Origin: Prevotella sp.
Lineage (GTDB): Bacteria; Bacteroidota; Bacteroidia; Bacteroidales; Bacteroidaceae
DNA: 42,475 nucleotides
Direction of reading: 5' to 3'
Assembly (NCBI GenBank): GCA_017460765.1
Contig: JAFUAK010000058.1
Span: forward strand, 1 to 42,475
The translations under genes and the position numbers were made by a program. Positions within the stretch are counted from its first letter, which is position 1. Each line of letters starts with the position of its first letter. Positions 1 through 8,278 of this stretch are shown here, in pieces. The notes below the pieces were generated by a model. The model was given only the letters and a program-made list of their open reading frames with translations. It was not told where the DNA came from and ran no database searches.

Positions 1-1080
1 CTTTCCAATTGTAAGTATTGGCTTGAGGAGTTCCAGTTCGATGGATTCCGCTTCGACGGTGTGACTTCAATGCTTTACTATTCACATGGATTGGGTGAGG
101 CCTTTGGCGGCTATGGTGACTATTTCAACGGGCATGAGGACGACAATGCCATCTGCTATCTGACGCTGGCCAACTGTCTTATCCATGAGGTGAAGCCCGA
201 TGCCATTACCATTGCAGAGGAGGTGAGTGGTATGCCTGGTCTCGCAGCGAAGTTTGAGGATGGCGGTTATGGCTTTGATTATCGCATGGCGATGAACATC
301 CCCGATTATTGGATTAAGACCATAAAGGAGGTGCGCGATGAAGATATCAATGTGACGAGCATTTTCTGGGAAGTCAAGAATCGTCGTCCTGATGAGAAGA
401 CCATCTCCTACTGTGAGAGCCACGATCAGGCGCTTGTTGGGGACAAAACGATTATTTTCCGTTTAATCGATGCCGATATGTACTGGCATTTTGCCAAGAA
501 AGATGTGAATGATATTGCCCAACGCGGTATCGCGCTGCACAAGATGATTCGCCTCGTGACTTGTGCGGCCATCAACGGTGGTTATCTGAACTTTATGGGC
601 AATGAATTCGGCCATCCCGAATGGATTGACTTCCCTCGCGAGGGTAACGGCTGGTCGTACAAGTATGCCCGACGTCAGTGGAACCTCGTTGACAATAAGG
701 ACCTATGCTATCATTGGCTGGGTGATTTTGACCGTGAGATGCTGAAGACCATCAAACTAGTGCGCAACTTCCAGGACAAGCCTGTAACGGAAATATGGCA
801 TGATGAGGGTGACAAGGTGCTCTGTTTCATGAGAGGCGATCTCGTGTTTGTGTTTAATTTCTCACCCGATCGCAGTTATACCGACTACGGCTTCCTTGTG
901 CCCACGGGCTCCTACGAGGTGGTGCTGAATACTGATGCTAAGGAGTTTGGAGGTAATGGTTTTGCCGATGATAGTATTACACACTTCACAAACTACGATC
1001 CTCTTTATGTGAAGGATCACAAGGAGTGGCTGAAACTCTATATCCCGGCACGTTCTGCCGTTGTCCTAAAGAAAGTTTAG
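1..1080 (+). CDS. glgB: 1,4-alpha-glucan branching enzyme, GH13, 5'-truncated by the window
   Basis: This is the C-terminal 359 residues of a glycogen branching enzyme, which makes alpha-1,6 branches in glycogen in the cytoplasm. The frame is open from base 1, so the start lies outside the window. Visible GH13 landmarks, in order, are the nucleophile region FDGFRFDGV at residues 14-22, AEEVSG carrying the general acid Glu, and ESHDQALVGDKT carrying the transition-state Asp. ESHDQALVGDK is typical of the eukaryote-like GH13_8 group found in Bacteroidota rather than the E. coli GlgB type. The last ~100 residues are the all-beta C-terminal domain. The stop is 1 nt before the next ATG, so the two genes are probably co-transcribed. 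Confident in family; the upstream half cannot be assessed. Confidence 0.93.
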   Translation, partial: LSNCKYWLEEFQFDGFRFDGVTSMLYYSHGLGEAFGGYGDYFNGHEDDNAICYLTLANCLIHEVKPDAITIAEEVSGMPGLAAKFEDGGYGFDYRMAMNIPDYWIKTIKEVRDEDINVTSIFWEVKNRRPDEKTISYCESHDQALVGDKTIIFRLIDADMYWHFAKKDVNDIAQRGIALHKMIRLVTCAAINGGYLNFMGNEFGHPEWIDFPREGNGWSYKYARRQWNLVDNKDLCYHWLGDFDREMLKTIKLVRNFQDKPVTEIWHDEGDKVLCFMRGDLVFVFNFSPDRSYTDYGFLVPTGSYEVVLNTDAKEFGGNGFADDSITHFTNYDPLYVKDHKEWLKLYIPARSAVVLKKV

Positions 1081-1081
1081 T

Positions 1082-2233
1082 ATGAATTATAACCGTCAGA
1101 ACAAAAGCAGTAGCACACTCACTATTCGGGCGATGTGTGCTATTGTTTTTGTGGTATTCTCGTTGTGTTGGCTCTTCTTTTTCCAACCCGACGTGATGGC
1201 TATGACGCAGCATGTGCTTAGTGGTGGCCTTACTCATTATAATAAGGTGGTAGGTGCACTTATCATTACAGCAGTATTGTTTCTCCTCCAGTTTGCGGTC
1301 TATAGTTTCACCCGTCTGAAGAAGCGTACCCATGCTCTGACCTATGTGCCATCAATGCTTTTGTTGGCGATGCTTACGGATGTAAGTCAGCAAATAGCGG
1401 CAGATGACGTGACCCACATGATGCCTTGGTGGCTGGTGATGGTTATTATTTTTGGGTGGCTAGTTGTTGTCTTGCTGGCTCGTCAGATTCAGGATGTTGA
1501 GAACGATGAGTCCTATTCTCTGCTCTCGCGTCCTATGTGGATTAATATGCTGGTGATGTCGCTACTGATGATGGGCGTGGCCTGGCTGGGCAATACAAAT
1601 GCGGTGTTCCACTTTCGTATGAAAGCAGAAGGACTGCTCTCTGCAGGAAAACACGAGGACGCTTTGAAGGTGGGCAGTAAATCGATCGAAAGCGATGCCA
1701 ATCTGTTAATGATCCGAATGTACGCCTTGGCACGTACAGACGGACTGGGGGAATATCTGTTTGAGTATCCCATTACAGGCTCCAGTTCAGAGATGCTTCC
1801 CACCAACGGAAAAACACGCCTGCTGCTATGCCCGGATGACAGCCTGTACAAGTTTCTGGGCGCTCGTCCTGTAGAGAAGATGGAACCAGTGCGCTATCTG
1901 ACAATGCTTCAGCGCCGTGACTCAGTGCCACGCAAAATCATTGGCGACTATCTTCTCTGTGGTTACCTCATCGATAAGGATATAGATCGTTTTGCTAAAG
2001 AAGTGGATAAATACTATGTGTTGAATGACAGTTTGCCCAAACACTATCGTGAAGCACTCACTCTCTATACCCATCTGCGTGCTAATCCACTGTTTGTCTA
2101 TCAAACACCTGTGATGGAAGAAGACTATAACAACTATCGCGAGATGGAACGGCAGTATTCCACGCAGGCAGAACGGAAAGGCAGGGTAGGGGAACAGTAT
2201 CGTGGAACCTATTGGTACTACTACGACTATTAA
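1082..2233 (+). CDS. Multi-pass membrane protein of unknown function, DUF6057-like
   Basis: A 383-aa protein with about five hydrophobic segments in the first 175 residues (near 16-36, 58-76, 90-103, 117-133 and 150-170). A soluble, helix-rich C-terminal half follows and ends in a tyrosine-rich tail. No catalytic motif is evident. It resembles Bacteroidales membrane proteins of the DUF6057 type; that is from memory of the family, not a search. The ATG is 1 nt after the glgB stop, which implies an operon. The stop codon sits in the stem of the terminator shared with the convergent ligase gene. A TPR-like C-terminus is possible but I cannot show it. Confidence 0.75.
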   Translation: MNYNRQNKSSSTLTIRAMCAIVFVVFSLCWLFFFQPDVMAMTQHVLSGGLTHYNKVVGALIITAVLFLLQFAVYSFTRLKKRTHALTYVPSMLLLAMLTDVSQQIAADDVTHMMPWWLVMVIIFGWLVVVLLARQIQDVENDESYSLLSRPMWINMLVMSLLMMGVAWLGNTNAVFHFRMKAEGLLSAGKHEDALKVGSKSIESDANLLMIRMYALARTDGLGEYLFEYPITGSSSEMLPTNGKTRLLLCPDDSLYKFLGARPVEKMEPVRYLTMLQRRDSVPRKIIGDYLLCGYLIDKDIDRFAKEVDKYYVLNDSLPKHYREALTLYTHLRANPLFVYQTPVMEEDYNNYREMERQYSTQAERKGRVGEQYRGTYWYYYDY

Positions 2234-2260
2234 AGAAGCCTCCCTTGCGAGGCTTCTTTT
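2232..2260. terminator. Bidirectional terminator between glgB operon and acyl-CoA ligase operon
   Basis: A perfect 10-bp stem (AAAGAAGCCT at 2232-2241, AGGCTTCTTT at 2250-2259) with an 8-nt loop, flanked by A-rich and T-rich sequence. It works in both directions. The stop codons of both convergent genes lie inside its arms. Confidence 0.85.
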
Positions 2261-3920
2261 ATTTGTAGAGGTAGCGTTTAATGGATTTCTTGGGAGTCTT
2301 TTCAAATTCCTCCTCGTAGATTTCAATCTCAGATATTTTTTCGTAGGCGGGAATCATCTCATTCAGTCCGTTTCGGTTCTGCTCCATGATGTTCTTCAGG
2401 TCTTCTTCGGAGAATCCCATATTTTTAGCCTCGTCCATATCGGGGTGGACAAGAGCCACGAGTTTCGTGTCTCTCTGAACAACGATGCTCTCCAGCACCA
2501 TTGTCATCGAGTTGAGTTTGTCCTCGATCTCCTCTGGATAGATATTCTGTCCATTAGGGCCTAGGAGCATGTTCTTTGAACGACCGTTTATATATACATT
2601 GCCGTACTCGTCCATCGTGCCGAGGTCGCCTGTATGGTACCAGCCGTTACGGTCGATGGTCTCTGCCGTGGCCTCAGGATTCTTATAGTAGCCCAGCATC
2701 ACGTTAGGTCCCTTGGTGAGGATCTCACCAGGAATGTGCCTGGGATCTGGCGAGTCAATCTCCACTTCCTGATGCAGGGCTGCGCGCCCGCAGGAGCCTG
2801 GGGCGAAGGTGTGCCAGTCGCTGTAGCAGATGATTGGGGCGCACTCCGTAGCGCCGTAGCCCACGGTATAGGGGAAGTCGATGCGCTTCAGGAACTGCTC
2901 CACCTCCTGGTTCAGGGCTGCTCCGCCGATGATCACCTCGTACATCTGTCCGCCGAAGGCTTTCAGCACCTCCTGACAGATCATCTCGCGTACCTTCTTA
3001 GATATGACGGGCATCTGCAGCAACAGGCGCATGCGGTTGTTCTGGATCTTCGGGAACACCTTCTTGCGGATGATCTTCTCGATGATCAGCGGGACGGCAA
3101 TCACGATGACGGGTTTTATCTCGGCAAGTGCCTGAGCGATGATAGCGGGTGATGGTACACGGTTCAGATAGTAGACATGACAGCCATAGAGGAACTCGAA
3201 GATAAACTCGAAGGCCATACCGTACATGTGGGCCATCGGCAGCATGGAGATCACGCGGTCGCCTGCCTTGATCTGCTTGCCTAGCACATAGACGGCGAAG
3301 TCGAAGTTCGACCACAGGGCTCGATAGGGCAGCATCACTCCCTTGGAGAATCCAGTCGTCCCACTGGTGTAGTTGATGACGGCCAGTTCGTCAGGGCTCT
3401 TCTCCATGTAGTAACTCACATGCTCTTTGCGGAAGTACTTGGGGAACTTCTTGCCATAGAGTTCGTTCAGGTGCTCACGGGCATAGGTCAACTTGTCCGT
3501 TCGGGATATCATCAGTGAGTAGTCGGGATTGTTAATGATACCCTCAAGCGTCGGCATTGCCTGCGGATCAATAATCGTTGCCACATGGTCGCCCACGAAA
3601 AGAAGACGTGCCTCCGAATGGTTCACGATATTGTGAATCTGCTCAGCGTTGAACTCATGAAGGATGGGCACCGCAACGGCACCATAGGTGAGAGTGGCGA
3701 GAAATGCTACAGCCCACTGGGAGGAGTTGCGTCCACAGAGTGCAATCTTGTCGCCCTGCTGTATTCCACTGTTTTCAAAAAGGATGTGCAGTTTCTCTAT
3801 TTTCCTGGCCACATCATGGAATTGCAGAGTCTGTCCCTTGAAGTCTGTCAGCGCATCCCTGTCCCAATTGTTGATAATGCTCTTTTGGATGAGCGCGTTA
3901 AAGCAAGGTATTTGTTCCAT
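2259..3920 (-). CDS. AMP-dependent acyl-CoA synthetase/ligase (second of tandem pair)
   Basis: A 553-aa ANL-superfamily adenylating enzyme of the long-chain acyl-CoA synthetase (FAA1-like) type. It would activate a carboxylic acid, probably a fatty acid, with ATP and then transfer it to CoA or a carrier. Motifs: P-loop YTSGTTGFSKG (about residues 183-193), YGATECAPI in the A5 region, GWYHTGDLG (A7) and the C-terminal catalytic Lys in TPKKSIKRYLYK. It has no membrane segment. It starts 6 nt after the stop of a paralogue of nearly the same length (3927-5585) and shares its promoter. The two proteins can be aligned end to end, which indicates tandem duplication. The exact acyl substrate cannot be read from the sequence. 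Confidence 0.9.
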   Translation of the reverse strand: MEQIPCFNALIQKSIINNWDRDALTDFKGQTLQFHDVARKIEKLHILFENSGIQQGDKIALCGRNSSQWAVAFLATLTYGAVAVPILHEFNAEQIHNIVNHSEARLLFVGDHVATIIDPQAMPTLEGIINNPDYSLMISRTDKLTYAREHLNELYGKKFPKYFRKEHVSYYMEKSPDELAVINYTSGTTGFSKGVMLPYRALWSNFDFAVYVLGKQIKAGDRVISMLPMAHMYGMAFEFIFEFLYGCHVYYLNRVPSPAIIAQALAEIKPVIVIAVPLIIEKIIRKKVFPKIQNNRMRLLLQMPVISKKVREMICQEVLKAFGGQMYEVIIGGAALNQEVEQFLKRIDFPYTVGYGATECAPIICYSDWHTFAPGSCGRAALHQEVEIDSPDPRHIPGEILTKGPNVMLGYYKNPEATAETIDRNGWYHTGDLGTMDEYGNVYINGRSKNMLLGPNGQNIYPEEIEDKLNSMTMVLESIVVQRDTKLVALVHPDMDEAKNMGFSEEDLKNIMEQNRNGLNEMIPAYEKISEIEIYEEEFEKTPKKSIKRYLYK

Positions 3921-3926
3921 ACGCGA

Positions 3927-5585
3927 TTAGTTATTCTGATATAAGTAGCGTTTGATACTCTTTTTTGGTGTTTTCGCAAACTCCTCCTCGTGGAGTTCGA
4001 TTGTCGAAATGCGACTGTAGACGGGCAACTGGTTGTTCAGTTCCTGACGGTTCTGCTCCATGATATGCTCCAGTTCTTCTTGACTGAAGTTGACAACCTC
4101 GTCCTTATCAGGATGTACGAGTGCCACAAGTTTCTCACCTCGCTGAATGACGATGCTCTCAGAGACCATTGCCATCGTGTTGAGTTTGTCTTCTATCTCC
4201 TCTGGGTAGACATTCTGCCCATTGGCGCCAAGCAGCATGTTCTTGATGCGCCCTCGAATGAAGATATGTCCGCTGGGAGCCATCGTAGCCAGGTCGCCAG
4301 TATGGTACCAGCCATCTTCGTCGATGACGGCTTTCGTCGCCTCCTCGTTGTTGTAATAGCCGATCATGAGGTTAGTACCCTTCGTAACAATCTCACCAGG
4401 GACGTTCTCGGGGTCATTGGAGAGAATCTTTACGTCCATACGATCCACGGGCGTACCACAGGAACCGCCAATGAACTCCTTATAGTCGCAATAGGAAATG
4501 AGTGGGGCACATTCTGTCGTACCGTAGCCCACCGTAATGGGGAAATTGATGGAAAGAAGGAACTCCTCCACCTCTTTCGAGAGAGCAGCACCGCCCACAA
4601 TAACCTCGTAGGCTCGACCACCGAATGCGTTATAGACTTCCTGATAGATACGCTCCTTCACTTTCTTCGAAACTACAGGCATAGCCAACAGCAGACGGAT
4701 GCGATTATCCTGTATCTTGGGGAATACGCGTTTACGGATAATCTTCTCGATAATTAGCGGAACGGTAACAATCAAGGTGGGTTTGATGTCTGCAAAGGCC
4801 TGTGCGATAATGGCGGGCGACGGCAGACGGGTGAGGAAGAAAAGGTGACAACCGTTGCAAAATCCGAAGAGGAACTCCACAGCCATACCGTACATGTGTG
4901 CCATCGGCAGGATGCTCAGCATATTGTCGCCAGCCTTCACTTGTTTGCCCAAGCGGTTGATGATGAACTCTACATTACCCCAGAGGGCACGATAGGGAAG
5001 CATCACACCTTTGGAGAAACCGGTTGTTCCGCTTGTGTAGTTGATGAGGGCCAATTCCTCGGCATCGTCTTGATAGTAACTGACGTGCTCCTTGCGGAAG
5101 GCTCTTGGAAATTTGCTGCCAAAGAGCATATTCAAATGTTCGCGCGCGTAAGTGACCTTTTCCGAACGGGAGATCAGCAGTGAGAAGTCTGGTAGATTGA
5201 TGATGGCTTCCAGTGCAGGCATGGCCTCAGGATCGATAGTTTTTACGGCATAGTCGCCGACAAACAGCAATTTGGCTCCAGAGTGATTGACAATGTTCTG
5301 AATCTGTTCACCATTGAATTCATGCAAGATGGGAACCGCTATTGCTCCGTATGTCAGGGTGGCTAGAAAGGCTACAGCCCAGTGGGCAGAATTACGACCG
5401 CAGATGGCAATCTTGTCACCCCGCTCAACGCCACTGTTTTCAAAGACAATATGTATCTTTTCTATTTTGCGCGCCACGTCATGAAACTGGAGGGTAATGC
5501 CTTGATAGTCGGTTAGTGCATCTTGGTCCCAGTTCTCAATGATAGCCCTTTGGATATAAGCATTAAAACTGCTGAATGATTCCAT
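3927..5585 (-). CDS. AMP-dependent acyl-CoA synthetase/ligase (first of tandem pair)
   Basis: A 552-aa FAA1-like AMP-binding enzyme and promoter-proximal paralogue of 2259-3920. The motif set is the same: YTSGTTGFSKG, YGTTECAPL, GWYHTGDLA and the C-terminal TPKKSIKRYLYQ catalytic Lys. The paralogues diverge mostly in the central acid-binding region (for example NGCHLFFLTRLPSP versus YGCHVYYLNRVPSP) and just after the A5 motif, so they may prefer different substrates (inference). The ATG at 5585 lies about 20 nt downstream of the predicted transcription start, giving a short leader. Two TGCACA-N13-TGTGCA palindromes overlap the promoter, so transcription is probably controlled by a dimeric regulator. 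Confidence 0.9.
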   Translation of the reverse strand: MESFSSFNAYIQRAIIENWDQDALTDYQGITLQFHDVARKIEKIHIVFENSGVERGDKIAICGRNSAHWAVAFLATLTYGAIAVPILHEFNGEQIQNIVNHSGAKLLFVGDYAVKTIDPEAMPALEAIINLPDFSLLISRSEKVTYAREHLNMLFGSKFPRAFRKEHVSYYQDDAEELALINYTSGTTGFSKGVMLPYRALWGNVEFIINRLGKQVKAGDNMLSILPMAHMYGMAVEFLFGFCNGCHLFFLTRLPSPAIIAQAFADIKPTLIVTVPLIIEKIIRKRVFPKIQDNRIRLLLAMPVVSKKVKERIYQEVYNAFGGRAYEVIVGGAALSKEVEEFLLSINFPITVGYGTTECAPLISYCDYKEFIGGSCGTPVDRMDVKILSNDPENVPGEIVTKGTNLMIGYYNNEEATKAVIDEDGWYHTGDLATMAPSGHIFIRGRIKNMLLGANGQNVYPEEIEDKLNTMAMVSESIVIQRGEKLVALVHPDKDEVVNFSQEELEHIMEQNRQELNNQLPVYSRISTIELHEEEFAKTPKKSIKRYLYQNN

Positions 5586-5591
5586 TGAAAC

Positions 5592-5657
5592 TGCACATTT
5601 TTTGAAATTTTGTGCAAAGATATATCATTTCCTGCACATTTCAAAAAAAAATGTGCA
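5592..5657 (-). promoter_or_regulatory. Acyl-CoA ligase promoter with two palindromic operator-like sites
   Basis: On the minus strand the -33 element TTTG (5642-5645), 19 nt of spacing and the -7 element TATCTTTG (5615-5622) match the Bacteroidota primary-sigma promoter exactly. Two palindromes of identical geometry, TGCACA-N13-TGTGCA, lie at 5592-5616 and 5633-5657, 41 bp apart start to start. One covers the -7 edge and start site, the other the -33 element. This is the placement of repressor operators. The regulator is unknown and is not encoded next door. Confidence 0.75.
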
Positions 5658-5711
5658 ATATTTTAGTGCTATTAAGAAAAAATATTATTTTAGGCGAAAA
5701 ATGGAACATAT

Positions 5712-6959
5712 TTATTCGTATCTCATCGATTTTGCTGGATGAATGTGTGAGATGAGAAAACTGGGCGCGATAAGAACAAATATACAAATCAGAAGAGTGA
5801 CGGCATCGAGCAGTAGGATCAGTGGGATATTGAGTTCCATTGGTGCCTCACTGACATAGTAAGTCTGTGGATCGAGTGAAATGATACCCGTATATTTCTG
5901 TATCAGCACGATGCCCAGTCCGATGATGTTTCCCCAGAGCATGCCTTGCCCAATGATAAACACAGAGAACCAGAGGAAGGTGTGTCGTACAGTCTTATTA
6001 CGGGCTCCCAGGGCTTTCAGTATACCTATCATCTGGGTGCGCTCCAGAATAATGATTAGCAGTCCGCTGATCATCGTAAAACCTGCTACACATACCATCA
6101 AGGCAAGAATGATCCATACGTTGATATCAAGCAGTTCCAGCCACATAAACACCTGTGGATATGTCTCATAGATGGTCTGTGTAGTCATCATATCGCCATT
6201 TGGGTCACAGGTACGGTTGATGTCATTGATAAAAGCATCCTCTGTTAACTTCATTTTTTCGAGGTCCTCCACCATCACACTGATGCCTGTGCAGTCTTCC
6301 TTACTCCAGCCGTTCAAGCGATTTACAGCATAGATGTCTGTAAAACAGAGGTTTTCGTCAAAGCGTGTCATGTTGGTTTGGTAGATGCCGCAGACAGTAT
6401 ACTTTCGCGTTTTGACATCGTCATTTCCGATGAAGTAGGCAAACACTTTGTCATTGGTCTTAAGTTGTAGTTTGTCGGCAATCATCTTCGACATGAGCAA
6501 CTGGTAATGGCTGGCGGTGTCGCTGAACTGGGGAATCTCTCCCTCCAGCAGGTGTTCTTGCAGGAAGGACGAGTTGAATTCTGGTCCGACGCCCTTAAAG
6601 GCGACACCGAGGAAATCGTCATCCGTCTTCAGCAGTCCCTGTGTCATGGAATAGCGCTCTGTGTGTTTGACACCCTGGATGTTGCTGATGACATTCATCA
6701 TACTGTCGTTGACACAGATGGTATAGGGATCAGCATCGTTAAAGAGCATCACATTGTGTACTTGTATATGTCCGCCGAAACCCATCACCTTGTCACGAAT
6801 AGTGTGCTTGAATCCCAAAACCACACAGACAGTAACAATCATCACAGCCAGTCCAATAGCGACACCAATGGTGGCAATACGAATTGCAGGACGACTCACC
6901 ATGCGTTTGTCGCCCTTGTCATTGTAGATTCTTCTGGCTATGAATAGGGGGAAATTCAT
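5712..6959 (-). CDS. LolC/LolE-type ABC transporter permease, FtsX domain
   Basis: A 415-aa inner-membrane permease of the lipoprotein-releasing (LolC/E) and MacB/FtsX superfamily. Known members extract outer-membrane lipoproteins from the inner membrane together with a LolD ATPase. One N-terminal membrane helix follows the basic leader (about residues 25-50). Then come a ~220-residue periplasmic domain and three C-terminal helices (about 277-302, 325-350 and 374-400), the standard FtsX layout. The ATG overlaps the stop of the upstream aminotransferase gene by 4 nt (ATGA), so translation is probably coupled. No LolD ATPase is adjacent. In Bacteroidota, Lol permeases are often apart from LolD, so this is not evidence against function. 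Confidence 0.88.
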   Translation of the reverse strand: MNFPLFIARRIYNDKGDKRMVSRPAIRIATIGVAIGLAVMIVTVCVVLGFKHTIRDKVMGFGGHIQVHNVMLFNDADPYTICVNDSMMNVISNIQGVKHTERYSMTQGLLKTDDDFLGVAFKGVGPEFNSSFLQEHLLEGEIPQFSDTASHYQLLMSKMIADKLQLKTNDKVFAYFIGNDDVKTRKYTVCGIYQTNMTRFDENLCFTDIYAVNRLNGWSKEDCTGISVMVEDLEKMKLTEDAFINDINRTCDPNGDMMTTQTIYETYPQVFMWLELLDINVWIILALMVCVAGFTMISGLLIIILERTQMIGILKALGARNKTVRHTFLWFSVFIIGQGMLWGNIIGLGIVLIQKYTGIISLDPQTYYVSEAPMELNIPLILLLDAVTLLICIFVLIAPSFLISHIHPAKSMRYE

Positions 6960-8158
6960 TCGTCCACTCTTCCGGGATAGGCCTCAAGGGCTTTCCTCAG
7001 AACAACAAGAGCCCTTTCCAGGTCTTCTTTTTTCAGTACGTATGCGATACGTACCTGATTAATGCCGGCACCAGGTGTGGTGTAGAAACCTGCAGCAGGT
7101 GCCATCATCACGGTCTCACCCTCATATTCGAACTCTGAAAGGCACCAGCGACAGAATTCTTCAGCATCGTCGACTGGCAGTTTCGCAACGGTATAGAAGG
7201 CTCCCATGGGTATGGGAGAATAGACACCAGGGATACGGTTTAGTCCGTCAATCAGACACTTACGACGCTCCACGTACTCGTCATAGACATCGCGATAGTA
7301 TTCCTCTGGGGCATCCAGAGAGGCTTCTGCGACAATCTGTCCGATAAGGGGAGGGGAGAGACGGGCCTGACAGAACTTCATCACTGCTTTTCTCACCTCT
7401 GTGTTTTTGGTAATGAGTGCACCTATACGGATGCCGCATTCAGAATAGCGTTTTGACACGGAGTCGATGAGAATGACATTCTGCTGGATGCCCTCCAGAT
7501 GACAGGCTGAGATATAGGGAGATCCCGTGTAAATGTATTCGCGATAGACTTCATCGGAGAAGAGATAGAGATCGTATTTCTTCACCAAGTCGCGAATCTG
7601 GTTCATCTCTCGACGGGTGTAGAGGTAGCCCGTAGGGTTGTTGGGGTTGCAGATCATGATGGCGCGGGTACGCTCATTGATCAATTCTTCAAACTTCTCC
7701 ACTTTGGGCAGTGAGAAGCCCTCCTCAATGGTGGTGGCGATGGTACGGATCCTGGCACCAGCGGATATGGCAAAGGCCATATAGTTTGCATAGGCAGGCT
7801 CCGGCACGATGATCTCGTCACCAGGGTTCAGACAGGAGAGGAAAGCGAAGAGCACAGCCTCGCTACCACCTGAGGTGATGATAATGTCGTCGGCGGTGAC
7901 GTTGATATTGTATTTTGCATAATAGTCTACGAGTTTCTCACGATAACTCAAGTACCCCTGCGACGGTGAGTATTCCAGAATCTCACGGTCTATCTGTTTC
8001 AGTGCGTCGAGACCTATTTGGGGCGTGGGCAGGTCTGGCTGTCCGATGTTCAGGTGGTACACCTTTGTTCCTCTTTTCTTGGCGGCAGCGGCCAATGGGG
8101 CGAGTTTCCTGATAGGAGACTCGGGCATTTCCAAACCGCGAACTGATATTTCTGGCAT
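6956..8158 (-). CDS. PLP-dependent aminotransferase, class I/II (AspC-like)
   Basis: A 400-aa fold-type I aminotransferase, the usual family length. Motifs: the N-terminal HLNIGQPDLPTP, the SGGSEA phosphate-binding loop near 96-101, NPNNPTG at 171-177, SDEVYRE at 201-207, and the Schiff-base lysine in DSVSKRYSECGIRIG (Lys236). It probably moves amino groups between an amino acid and 2-oxoglutarate; the substrate is not determined by these motifs. It is the first gene of an operon with the FtsX-type permease, with a 4-nt overlap and no obvious functional link. A TACCTTTG -7 element lies at 8189-8196 on its strand. Confidence 0.9.
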   Translation of the reverse strand: MPEISVRGLEMPESPIRKLAPLAAAAKKRGTKVYHLNIGQPDLPTPQIGLDALKQIDREILEYSPSQGYLSYREKLVDYYAKYNINVTADDIIITSGGSEAVLFAFLSCLNPGDEIIVPEPAYANYMAFAISAGARIRTIATTIEEGFSLPKVEKFEELINERTRAIMICNPNNPTGYLYTRREMNQIRDLVKKYDLYLFSDEVYREYIYTGSPYISACHLEGIQQNVILIDSVSKRYSECGIRIGALITKNTEVRKAVMKFCQARLSPPLIGQIVAEASLDAPEEYYRDVYDEYVERRKCLIDGLNRIPGVYSPIPMGAFYTVAKLPVDDAEEFCRWCLSEFEYEGETVMMAPAAGFYTTPGAGINQVRIAYVLKKEDLERALVVLRKALEAYPGRVDE

Positions 8159-8188
8159 CTTAAATTATATATTTTGTAAAAATCGGTG

Positions 8189-8258
8189 CAAAGGTAGTGT
8201 TTTTTTTTGTTAATCAGTGCAATCTCTGGTTTATTTTTAGAAAATATGCGTACTTTTG
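8189..8258. promoter_or_regulatory. Divergent promoters for aminotransferase (-) and pseudokinase operon (+)
   Basis: A minus-strand -7 element TACCTTTG lies at 8189-8196 and a plus-strand -7 element TACTTTTG at 8251-8258. Neither has a strong TTTG at -33. The plus-strand element overlaps the first two in-frame ATGs of the next gene, which moves its likely start downstream. Confidence 0.6.
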
Positions 8259-8278
8259 CATCAAAAAAGAACAGCAAG

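Noticed and set aside
3990..4757. A 255-aa plus-strand frame opposite the acyl-CoA ligase.
   Set aside because: It is a shadow of the conserved ligase, with no family resemblance of its own.
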